Assembly (NCBI GenBank): GCA_024529925.1
Contig: JAFEUB010001787.1
Coordinates: 372,001 to 436,000, forward strand
Length of the DNA stretch: 64,000 nucleotides
Direction: 5' to 3'
Source: Ophthalmolycus amberensis
Lineage: Eukaryota > Chordata > Actinopteri > Perciformes > Zoarcidae
In this document: piece by piece, positions 1-18,900 of the stretch
How positions within the stretch are numbered: the stretch's first letter is position 1
Layout: each line of letters begins with the position of its first letter
The notes under the pieces: model-generated
The model's database searches: none
Seen by the model: only the letters and a program-made list of their open reading frames with translations
Told to the model about the DNA's origin: nothing
Made by a program: the position numbers and the translations under genes

Positions 1-1311
1 CAACTCTTCTTTGTTTGGGAGGGGAGAGGGAGACACAAATATCTGCACTCTTCTGAGTGCACTTTTCTAGTTTACATCACTTTTCTCTTGGTTTAATTCA
101 AATGATGTATTAACCAATGACTGGTGACCACCGGAACCCATTTCACATGATATTTCCCAACTTTCTATTGCTTGAACACTCAATCGGATCTTATAATGGA
201 ACTCATTTTGAGACAAATACACCAGCTTAACCAATAAAAAAGATTAAATGGATGTTTTGTCTGCTAAAATCAACCAAAAAAAGGCCCTGTAAACCAGTTA
301 GTACGGCAGAGCTCAAAGGCTCGGGTCCTGTATGAGTTTAAAACGCTCTCATGATGTTAAATTCTTCCTGATTGTGATTCTACGTGCTATTTGAAAGGAG
401 AGAGGGTTCTTTCTCCAGTTTGAGTTGCTTTCACACAGTGATCCTGCCAGTTAACTTTACAGGTCCTGCTGTGGAGAAGAAAGAACAAGGTCTCCCTCTG
501 GTGGAGAGCACCTGAAACCCAGAGTCCATATTCCTCAGTGTGAGAAATCTGTCTTGAGGGGTCCGAGCCTTAGGACTCAGAGAAAAGGTGTTTCAATAAA
601 CTAAGGGTTATAAATAAAATAGCTACTTGTTTTTGGCAATTTAGGTAATGGAGTAATTTAGTTTTGCATCCATATAAATGTTAAAAGGACTTTCTTTGTA
701 CCGGAAACGTGTTAAACCAGAGTTTTATAATATCTAGCAAGATTACACGTACAAAAACTCAGCAGTCTTCATGATTACTGTGTACTTAGTGTGTATAAGT
801 ATATATTATTTATCAACTAAGAAGAATTCTATACTGTCTCTCTCGCGCGCTGCATAAAAGATGCAGGGTTGCTTGGCACAATGTTAAGATGCCTATAGTT
901 ACAAAAAGATTAAGCTTCCAATAGAAACTACTTCGACTTTTCAGGCAAACATGAACATTCAATAGAATATCTGCACATTTTTAAAACCAACATTTAAAAT
1001 TGAACATTTTAAGCAATTTAAATTGCCAGTGACTATTCAAGATAATAATTTACTCAGATTAAATACAATGTTCTTAATCTTCTAAATAGTTTTAATTCCT
1101 TCAAAATACCCAAAGAAAATATGATTTAACGGACCAGGAAATAGTCCACCCCGTAAGGCTGTGAATTCATTGTTCGGATTCATTGACAGGAATCTGTTTG
1201 CAGTCCCATTTAATTATGTGATTATTTTTCACTCAATCATGAAGCCAAACTTTTGTCATGGGCTACATTTTCTGTATATCTGGGAAAGAAATTCAAAACA
1301 TGCAACCAGTG

Positions 1312-1313
<2 letters not shown>
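1..1313. other. unassigned AT-rich sequence
   Basis: No coding exon or RNA gene is recognised here. The sequence is AT-rich and unique-looking, and it ends at a TA/CA microsatellite bordering a Tc1-like transposon. It lies downstream of the 3' end of eif4a1, so it is probably intergenic. Confidence 0.4.
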
Positions 1314-1370
<57 letters not shown>

Positions 1371-1377
1371 TACACAT
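1314..1377. repeat. (TA)n-(CA)n microsatellite
   Basis: About 48 bases of alternating TA followed by a short CA-rich stretch, directly abutting the left terminal repeat of a Tc1-like element. Short ORFs across it are repeat artefacts. Confidence 0.9.
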
Positions 1378-2520
1378 ACACTCACCGGACACTTTAGGTA
1401 CACCTTGCTATTCCGGGTTGGACCCCTTTTGCCTTCAGAACTGCCTTAATTCTTCGTAGCATAGATTCAACAAGGTGTTGGAAACATTCCTCACAGATTT
1501 TGGTCCATATCGACATGATAGCATCACAGCAGTTGCTGCAGATTTGTCGGCTGCACAACCATGATGCAGATCTCCCGCTCTCTATTGGATTGAGATGTGG
1601 TGACTGTGGAGGCCATTGGAGTACAGTGAACTCATTGTCATGTTCAAGAAACCAGTTTGAGGTGATTTGAGACATGTGGCATGCGCTGCATTATCCTGCT
1701 AGAAGTAGCCATCAGAAGATGGGTCCACTGTGGTCATAAAGGGATGGACATGGTCAGCAACAATACTCAGGCAGGCCGTGGAGTTTAAAAGATGCTCAAT
1801 TGGTACTAAGGGGCCTAAAGTGTGCCAAGAAAATACCCCCCACACCATTACCGTTGCTACAAGGCAGGATGGATCCATGCATTCATGCCAAATTCTGACC
1901 CTACCATCTGAATGTCGCAGCTGAAATCGAGACTCAGACCAGGCAATGTTTTTCCAATCTTCTATTGTCACATGTTGGTGAGCCTGTGTGAATTGTAGCC
2001 TCAGTTTCCTGTTAGCGGACAGGAGTGGCACCCGGTGTGGTCTTCTGCTGCTGTAGCCCGTCTGCTTCAAGGTTCCACGTGTTGTGCGTTCATAGGTGTT
2101 CTGCAGACCTCGGTTGTAACGAGTGGTTATTTGAGTTTGTTGCCGTTCTATCATCTCCAACCACTCTGTCCATTCTCCTCTGACCTCAAGGCATTTTGGT
2201 CCACACAACTGCCGCTCACTGGATATCTTCCTTTTTTCGGACCAGTCTCTGTGAACCCTAGAGATGGTTGTGGGTGAAAATCCCAGATCAGCAGTTTTTG
2301 AAAAACCAGACCGGCCCGTCTGGCACCATTAACCATGCTACGTTCAAAGTCACTTAAATCCATTTTTTCCCCCATTCTGATGCTCGCTTGGGACTGATTC
2401 AGCAAGTCGTCTTCACCACGTCTAGATGCATTGAGTTGCTGCCATGTGATTGGCTGATTAGCTATTTGTGTTAACAAGCCATTGAACAGTTGTGCCAAAT
2501 AAAGTGGCCGGTGAGTATAT
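1376..2520 (-). mobile_element. Tc1/mariner-like DNA transposon, decayed
   Basis: The two ends form imperfect terminal inverted repeats. The left end reads CTCACCGGACACTTTA and the right end, reverse-complemented, reads CTCACCGGCCACTTTA. TA dinucleotides flank both ends, as expected for Tc1/mariner target sites. The body of about 1.1 kb carries a minus-strand transposase remnant. The length and TIR motif fit the Tc1-like elements common in fish genomes. Confidence 0.85.
1394..2375 (-). pseudogene. Tc1-like transposase remnant
   Basis: Three minus-strand fragments in different frames follow the order of a Tc1 transposase. An N-terminal piece begins at 2375 with MGEKMDLSDFERSMV, the usual helix-turn-helix start. 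A middle piece (about 2208-1699) carries the SESRF-type strand near the catalytic region and VMVWGVFSW. A C-terminal piece contains WPPQSPHLNPIE, the Tc1 motif around the last acidic residue of the DDE triad. The frames are broken at least twice, so no intact enzyme can be made. This is a dead copy. Confidence 0.85.
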
Positions 2521-3330
2521 ACACACACACCTACATCTTTATATTGCAACAATAAGTTGCAAAATTATATCGATAATTTCAAACATCGGTCAAACACAAC
2601 ATCGGTCAAACACATTCTAAATGTGTTCATTTCCTGTTGCAGTATGACGACAGCTGATCATATGACAGGACGGAAACACGGACACGAGTTACATGCTAGA
2701 TATAAATATACTGTATATCCGCGGTGTTTTAAACTTCTATTTTCACGAAGTCTACAGTAAAAACTAATATTACTAGTCTTCATGGGATCAGACGTCAGTC
2801 AAACTGCTTCTGTTCAAAAGCCCAGAGAATTTGCACCGCATTTGCGCACGTGACTGAATGGACATGACACCAATATACAATTAAATGTTTATTGCGTAAA
2901 GACATCAATCAGTAATGACCATAGACTGTATATAAGAAGGTAATGACATGCTAGAATGTACTAGATAGAGCCCAAGATGAAGACTGCCACTTTAAGATGA
3001 GGCTCGTAATGGCAGCGCAGAAAAAATAAAAACACCACGTGATTAGGAGTGAACGGTCCCTTCAGACCTGCAGTCACACAAACACTTATTTTAACCAACT
3101 GAAACAGAAAAACGCGGGAATAAATATTAGACCTCAGTGGGCACGGCTGTCTGTCAATAGCGGTAGTTGACCCAAACCTCGCGCGCTCTCAGCGGCCAAT
3201 CAGCGACAGATTTGCCGGGACAGGTACGTGCGGTCCATTAGAGCCAGAGCATCAGCTGTCATCCGTTAAAGCCTTTCCACAAGGGGTTGGCCACAAACTG
3301 AGTTCATGCTAGTCAACAATGCAGAGGCCA
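2521..3330. other. unassigned sequence with short GC-rich patch
   Basis: No exon is recognised. Around 3175-3250 there is a GC-rich patch with a CCAAT box (GGCCAATCAGCG) and several CpGs. It could be a promoter remnant or enhancer, but no adjoining first exon was found. Confidence 0.3.
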
Positions 3331-3339
3331 GTTTACACT

Positions 3340-4720
3340 GTCATGGAGGAGAAACCTTTATTTTTTTTAAAGACCATTAAAATAAATACTATACAGAATC
3401 CAATGTAGAAAACGTGATGCTTCTATCTCAAAAAGGTTAACAATTCCGCAGTCATCTTTAAAAAAAAAGCACTGACTATACACCTCAAAACATGACTGTT
3501 CTCCTACACACCAAACCCCACGATGACAGGCATTGTAATGATAGCTCGGAGACGGGGAGGGGGATCTGTATATACTTCTGTAGTTTGGTCCTTTCATATC
3601 AGATACCCCCACTCCTAACATTTTTGGCAAGGTAGGTTACAAAAAGACACCTGCCACCGTATCAAAAATCCAATATTGTGTTGAAAAATAAAATCTAAAT
3701 GAACAATAATGTCAAAAGCGTTAGAGATGAAAATCCAGCCGGGTCGTCAGGGTCGAGAGGCAAAGTCTCCACAGAACTCACCGTTGTTTCTGCCTCCGAA
3801 CGTCTGTGGCCACCAGTCAGTCTTCATCTGAATGCTACTGCACACGCGACTGTACAAGTCAAGCGCCATGTACAATAGCAATTAAAAATATATATATGAA
3901 ACAGCAGTAAAAGGATCAAAACGGTAAACAACTCATTCATGGAGGATTTTACTATATAGGTCTTTTTATTGAATATGCCCTGTGTACTCTAGCCCCAGAA
4001 ACCTCTTAACATGAGCATGGATGGGCGTTAAAAGGCTGTTTTCAGTACACTGAAGGTTGCTTAAATACTGATCTGGTCAAATGCAGCGCTTCCCATTTCA
4101 TTTAGAGCATTTAGATTTGAGTCCAAACTGAACTGCAGTCTAAGCCACTCGTCTATGTCCGGGTGCAAATCATAACCGCATTTCACAAAAGCTTTGGGTT
4201 AGCGTCGTGCACGTTATCAATTAAGCCGAGGTACACTTTTTTTTCCTTTTTTTTTTTTTTAAAGCTTTTGCTGACAGAACTAGAATATTTTTAAGCCGTA
4301 ACTTTGTTGGTTCTTTTTTAAATGCGCTTTTGGAAACGCGGTTATGTTTTGCATGTGTAGGAACCAGTTACAAACTTGCTTGTTTGAGGTTAAAAGTCCT
4401 TTTGTTTGCAAAAACATAAATGTCGAAATGAATGCTTTAAGATTTAGAGGGATTAGCTAAAGTAAGAATTTAGGTGCCAATGAGGGGTAATGGACTATGG
4501 CAAGCAGATGAAGCAGGTCAGTAATTCCATCCTTCCAAAAAATGATGTCAACGGTAAGGGAGGAACAATGGCCACATTCTTCCTTCCCTTAGAATGTAAA
4601 GGGTAAAGTCATAGGTGGAATTTAGCAAAAGAACGTTCTTAGAATTCAAATCGTATAAGAAAACAAGGTGTTTACTGCTAAAAAGAGTGGGGAGAGGGTG
4701 GACGACGGGCACGTGGTCTT
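3340..4720 (-). other. eif4a1: eif4a1 3' untranslated region (inferred)
   Basis: This non-coding stretch follows the eif4a1 stop codon at 4721-4723 on the minus strand. Candidate AATAAA signals on that strand lie at 3965-3970 and 3357-3362, giving a 3'UTR of roughly 0.75 or 1.4 kb. The true end cannot be chosen from sequence alone. Confidence 0.5.
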
Positions 4721-12423
<7,703 letters not shown>

Positions 12424-12433
12424 TATTCCAAAG

Positions 12434-12550
12434 AAAGAAACTGCGGCAGAGATCTCTTATATACGTTGACAACACACAAAAAGGCTTTCTCATTGCAACA
12501 AATCGCCGTCATTTAGCCGTAGTCCCGCCCACGGACACTAGTAATTGGTC
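12434..12550 (-). promoter_or_regulatory. eif4a1: eif4a1 core promoter
   Basis: Upstream of the ATG (12423) on the minus strand there is a TATA box TATATAAG (12456-12463), a GC box GGGCGGG (12524-12530) and a CCAAT box (12544-12548). Pyrimidine-rich CTCTGCC and TTTCTTTCTTT runs follow the TATA box, as expected for mRNAs of the translation machinery with 5' TOP-like leaders. If the TATA box is used, the leader would be only about 10 bases long. Confidence 0.55.
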
Positions 12551-13660
12551 AGTTTGTACGTCATATATAAGTAGGCGGGGCGTCGAGTCTAAAGTAGTGC
12601 ACGATTGACTCGCTGTTAGCATGCCAGGGGGGCGGTGTTTAACTTTTATAAGGAAACTGTACAAAGGTAACAACGCTTTTTTAACCCGCGCTACGCTGGT
12701 ATTTGTTTTTAAGCCCCCCATTCTTAGTTCAGCCTTTCGTCAACGCGGAGAACAGACCCATACCCTGGCATGGTAGATTTTTCTGTTTTCTTCTGAACCC
12801 ATTCTTATACAGACTATGTCTGAATCACATTTCTTGTAGATTAGTGACACATCTCATAGCCAAGGATGTAATCTGGACAATGTGAAACAGTTTGGATCAA
12901 AGGTTTGCATGAGTCACAGTGTAGTCATCTGTAGCATATTTCAACACAATTTATGAGGGTGAAGTGCTGTATTTCATAGGACATGACCCACTTATTCCTA
13001 CTGGAGCAGTTGTTCCAACTTGGATTTAATATCCTAATTGAACTCACGGATGGAGCCAGGATTTCAGAAATACAGAGGTCAAAGTGTCCAAGCAAGATCT
13101 GTATATCTATATCTGTAGTTTTTAGATCAGAGTTGTTCATGTTAATTTATATTATTGGACTATCTAGGAATAACATGTCTGGATTTTGAAAAAAGGCATA
13201 GTGCAAAGGTAGCGAAACCACACTTGGTCCTTGATTTAAAATGTCATGTAATTTAAAAAAAAAGTGTTATTAGCTAAATGTACTTTAAGTATCACAGGTA
13301 CTAACACTGTATTTTCAAATGAATTAATGTGTAGTGTAGCATTCTACTGTTGAAGTTGCTTTAGTTGGTGCTAATTGTAATACATATATTGTTGGGTCAC
13401 AATGCATCATATTTTAAAGGGCCATCATGTGTTTTTTATGTAAAGTCTTCACTTGCAAAGTAGCTTTTACTTGTCACATAAATGTTAAAAAAGTACAATG
13501 AATTAAAGTTTAAAGTGGCATGAAAATGAAATTCTTAAGTGTAAGTGTGTACTTAAGAACAGCGAATAAATGTACTTTGTTCCATCCCACGATGGATAAC
13601 ATGTAGCTCATGTCAGCCCGTCCAGTTGCATTAATCAAACGCACAATCCCTTTTTTGCCG
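12551..13660. other. intergenic region between senp3 and eif4a1
   Basis: Spacer between the inferred senp3 3' end and the eif4a1 promoter. No coding exon is recognised. The short distance and shared orientation are compatible with readthrough transcripts such as the one annotated for the human pair. Confidence 0.5.
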
Positions 13661-15024
13661 CATATTTTTATTTTCAGCAACCATAATGCATTGTAGAAGA
13701 TATATAAAACTGTCAAGTCTGTTGCATCAACTCCTGTTTGAAAAAAAAAAAAAAAAAAAGAACACAGCTATCAACAAATTTGTTTTTTGTTATAAAAAAA
13801 AAAAGAAAGAAGAGGAGGGTGCTGTAACTCCGTTGTGACCGTACTCCGACCGCTAATGTCCTTGTCCTCGCCAAAATGGCTCTCAAACTTCCAAAGAAAT
13901 ACCAACAACAGGATCTCTTTTGTACTTTCCCTAAAATAACACAAATTAGTAGTCCTCCTTTTAACATCTTTTGTTTAAAGCAAGAAGCATATCAACACGT
14001 TTACCGACGAGATAAAACAGGAAAAAAAGATAAATGCAATGTAAAGATACCCCTTTCTTTGGGCCAATGTGTCATTCTAGCTGGTTTGGGCAGATGCAGA
14101 TCCAGTCTCTCACATGAAGGCGTGTTATTTGGGGACAAGTGATGGGAGGCAGATGGCCAATATGTGGCATGTCCCATGGATGTAAATTAATTTTTCCCTT
14201 AAAAAAAAATAAAGGGAAAATGCACTAGAATGACTCTTCACACTCCGGATGTGTTTTCTGATGTCAATATGGCAGCACGTTAAGTTCCACTCTCACTTTA
14301 AATCCATCCAAACATCTTGTCGGAAATTGTTAAATGAATATCATACATTGGAAATGTCACTAAAGTGGCAAACATTATGTGCCGACTAGACAGATGGACT
14401 CGTCGACATGACATTGGCCGTAGCATGGGGCAGTGTACTTTATGTTTCTTTTGCTGAGAGTTTCACACTTGGAACACAACACAATGGATTGGATGGAAGG
14501 CGTGTACATCCGCTGGTACTATTTAACCACAAGCTTACGCAGACTGGTTCAATTCATTCGGCCGGGAAAATAGTAGTCAGGTTGGACCGACTGTGGTCCA
14601 AAGTCTTCATCTGGACCGTATCCTTCAGACGTCTTCATGCTCAAGGTGGACTACGATAGGATGGACGATAAGCACGTTCCCAAAACGGAAGCTGGTCTTG
14701 GCCTCTCTCAACCACAAAGGAATAACCATGACATGGAAATGAAATCAAGAGTTCTCAAAAAGGGTGGAGAGAGGGAAGCGGAGAGAGAGGAAAAAAAGTG
14801 AAACAATGACATCACCTACAATAGAAGAAGTCGTTTCTCTGGATGTTGGCAGAGAAGAAAAAAAAAAAAGTTTTTTCAATGAAAAGTTTCTCTCTCTGTG
14901 TGTCTTTTTTTCTCCCAGTCGATCGTTTGCTCCACTTGCCCTCTTCTTGTCATATCATTGTCCCTCCATCTTGTTAGGGTTGGGGAGCAGGTGGAGATGG
15001 CAGGCGGGGCTGGGGGGTGGTGGG
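13660..15024 (-). other. senp3: senp3 3' untranslated region (inferred)
   Basis: Non-coding sequence after the senp3 stop. A minus-strand AATAAA lies at 13667-13672, followed in the transcription direction by AT-rich sequence. Homopolymer A/T runs occur at 13741-13760 and 14869-14882. Confidence 0.5.
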
Positions 15025-15861
15025 TCACAGGGTGAGCTTGCAGTGACAGAGTTCTTTGTACATTTGCCTCCTCAGCCGCGGCATATCCTGCTGGCCAAAG
15101 ATGAAGGGCTGACCTAGGGCCAGACACTTGCAGTACTGCAGGGCGGAGGAAAGAAAGAAAAAATAAGTTATTGGCGTGCAGGAGGAGCAGAGTCACGACA
15201 ACACAAGTCAGTAGGCGTGTGTTCCTACGATGCTAAGTGTTTGTATAAACAGCATCAACACTGAGGGCTCAGAAAACTGACCGTTGGACAAAATGACGAC
15301 ATTACAGAGAAACTAAACCAAGCTGCACATTTGGAGAAACCCACCTGTAGCACAAAAGCCCCGCAGTCGCTGTCGTTGTTCTGACGACCCACATTCTGCA
15401 ACAAGCACACGACACATTAGTCATATGCAGCACAACAGTTGACATGCAAAACAGAGCCATGGTCATGTTGCAGCAGCAACAATAACAACCCACTTTTGGG
15501 AAATGAGTCACCTAATTCTGTGTCAAAGTCAGAAACATTTAAAATAAAATAAGCAAACAAAAGCATCTCACCATTTTGAAAAAGCCCTTCCATCCCGTCA
15601 AAAAGTCTTGCTGCTCTTTTTTGATGGCCTCCGCTTGCAGATACTTAAAAATGTGCTGAAAACAACAACAACAAGTGATTCTATCAAACTAGATTTATAA
15701 CAGTGACACAAAAAGAAACTTGTGATTTGATGATAAAAACACACTTTAATAACATCTAAATACGAGGCCCAAATATGATCAAAAAGAATGACAACTAAAC
15801 CAATTAGATTGAAGAGCACTCCAATGTAATATATTAGATTATAGCGTTGAATATATATATA

Positions 15862-15903
<42 letters not shown>

Positions 15904-18900
15904 TACAAGGCCTTGGTACTGCTGTCTGGTCCTACCTTTGGGCAACGTCTGTTGAGAGTCCGCTGAGAGTCGAAGTAAGTGATGGCTCGACGCGGAATGT
16001 CGACACTGACCAGTGACCAGTGGACCTCCAGGTGGATGGGGATCAACAACAGATCCTTCTGAAAGATGTCAACCTGGGAGAAGGAGAGTATGCAGAGAGG
16101 AGCGGAGGGAGCGATAATGAATGGAAATGTATCGTTGGAGAAATTCATTCCAGGGCGGCAGAATACGATGCAACACCGGTGCTAAGCTAAGGAGGACCAC
16201 TGATCCTTCTCAAGGTCAAATGTTCTTACATCTACATGTTTATGTCATGAGTGCCATGGAAAAAGTTGATTGTGGTGTTTTTAATGAAATGTATCCACAA
16301 CGTTGGAACGTTTTAGTTCAGGAGGTCCGCAACCGTCAGCCTGTGTGTGTGTGTGTGTGTGTGTGTGAAGGACCGCCTGCTTAACTGATGTCCTCTGCAT
16401 AAAACCACGTAAACTGGCTTTATCCACAACATCGGAAAATTTAGAAAAAGCCCATGAAGCTATATTACGAGCTCCACCCTCTCGTGTCACTTCCAGGTGA
16501 AACGAACAAAGATGGTGACGGCCAAAACGACAAACAGAACAAATGGGGCTCTCCCTTATTCTGAATTGGCGCAAAATACAAATTATTACACCTGTAATTC
16601 TAACGACTATGACAAAAAGCTTGAGACCATCAACAGACCAATTCAACCACAAAGAGATCTGAGGCCCTACTTTGTCATTTAAAATGATAGACAGGCTACA
16701 TATTTACGTAAAGAAAGGACAAATGTCTAGATCAACCTTAATGTGAAGAGAACCCTACCCGACAACACTTACATTTTTCGTCCACCGTTTGACCCCATCA
16801 TAGCCTTTTGTCCTCAGCTTATCATAAAAGAAGCTGTTGAAAAAGTGCACCTGAGGGAGAGAAGAGAGAAACAGAAGAATGAGGGGCCACAGCTCCACGA
16901 AGCCCCTCTCACGGCTCCTGTTGCTTCTGGATGATGTACTTTCTGACACGAGCAGGACCACGTGTTCCAGTGATTAGCCCAGCTGTCCTTATCGTGTCCC
17001 CTGTTTCACACGCTCTCTTTAATGATGAATTTTAAGAATGTCCGCAAAGACATTTCCATGTAAATGCAACAAAAGCCTAATGGGCAATAATTTAGGCTTT
17101 GTTATCGTTCAGCCTTCCATTTCATTCCAGCGGAGACCGGCTGACAGTCACATGTGACACATAACCGTCAGAGTACGGAGGGCGCTCGAGGACGACTAGA
17201 CGTCATCCTCTGGGGACCACGAGTGTCTCCATCTGATATGTCAGTCTGGGCTGACCAACAGACAGACATGTCCCTGGAGCCGGGCCACTAGACAGGCTAT
17301 AAAGCGTAACTACAGTGTTCAACATGTTAAGTTCATCACAAGAAATCAGCAGTCGGACGATCACTGGTGTTACTTGAATAAAGAGAAAATCACTTCTTAA
17401 GATTGTCGTCGGGGCGGGGACACACGCAGACCCGATGCATTCTATTTTGGAGTGATAGGCTGTATTGTGTTAGAAATAACTGATTATCAATTTCCTTACC
17501 TTCTCGGGCACAGAGTCCATGACCAGGTCACCATACATGTTCATAATCTGAATCAAACACAAAGAGCATAACATAAGGGGGGTTACCCTATTTAAAGAAG
17601 CATCTTAAAAAGTGACAGTGTAACCTTTCTGATCAGTGACTACCAAAGGATGTATTTCACCTTTAACCCATTTAGTCTATTTATTGGTATAACATCTACA
17701 CCATCTGACATTCTGTCCTGGGTCTGTAAAGACTGGAGTTTGGCTGCAGGTCTGACAACTGTATTCATCTTACTACGAGGAAGAGGAGCTGCCCTGAACT
17801 ACGTGTTCTGGGCAGAGACAAAATGACTAATTTTAAGAAACTCATGAGCACATCTGAGGTAAACACAAGATAAAGTGTCGCTTTTGTGTGGCTCTTTGTG
17901 GAGAAAATCAGTTTTACAGCTCTGACTGTTAAATCAACTTATGGATTTGTCAGCCCTACAAATGTTGAACAGTCCTGGTAGAAATCCTTGTTGTCACGGC
18001 GTTGTGAGTGTGTGGTGCTCCACCTGGTCGTTGAGCCAGTTCTGTCCGTACAGAGTGCCCAGGTCGTCCATGGTCAGCACGTGGCGCTTGTAGTTGACTC
18101 TGAACGTTTTGGCCAGGGCGGATCCCGACGAGCGCTGGAAGGACTGTATTAGGTGCTGCACCACTGCTTTCCTAACACACAACAGAGCACACACACAGTG
18201 GTACGTTACTCACTGAACTCATTTAGACTGGTTTACTGGATGAATTCTGCTGCCTATTAACCGACGGTCTGACAGAGCGTTAGGTTGGGACTCTCATTTA
18301 ATTCTTTCCTGCCCACATGCTTCATGTCACACATCTGTCTGGATCCTCACACTGAATGTATTCGGCTTCAATGGAAAGTTAGGGAGACTGATGCGTGATG
18401 ATGACTGGAGAAAATAAATGATTATAGATTTTTAAAGCGCCATCTGACCACACGGACTGAAGAGGAGGCCGAACCCTGTGACTGACCTGTGAGGCTGTGA
18501 GAAGCTCTCGCTGAAGATGTCCTGAAGCTTCTCCACGATGTCGTCCACGTGGATGGGGATCAAACTGCCGTACTGCTGTAGGGACTCCTCAAGAATACCT
18601 TGACAGAAGACATTAAAAGGCATCAAACCATCATCTTTACACGGCATGTGTTCCTAAAATCCTCGAAGTCAGCGAACATGAGCGGACAAACAGAGCCTGT
18701 GGTCCGTACCTGTCACACAGCTCATGTGTTCCTCAGTGAGGGCCAGCTCCACGGGTTTGACCTCCACGTCCCGCCTCCCTCTGTCCTCTTGCTTGTCTGG
18801 AGAGCAGCCGTTCATCAGCTCATCTGCCAGAGAAAAGGAACCAAATTACATGCACACGTTTCTTATTTTTCCTCTCTGCAGAGTTTTTCCCTTCTCAGCG

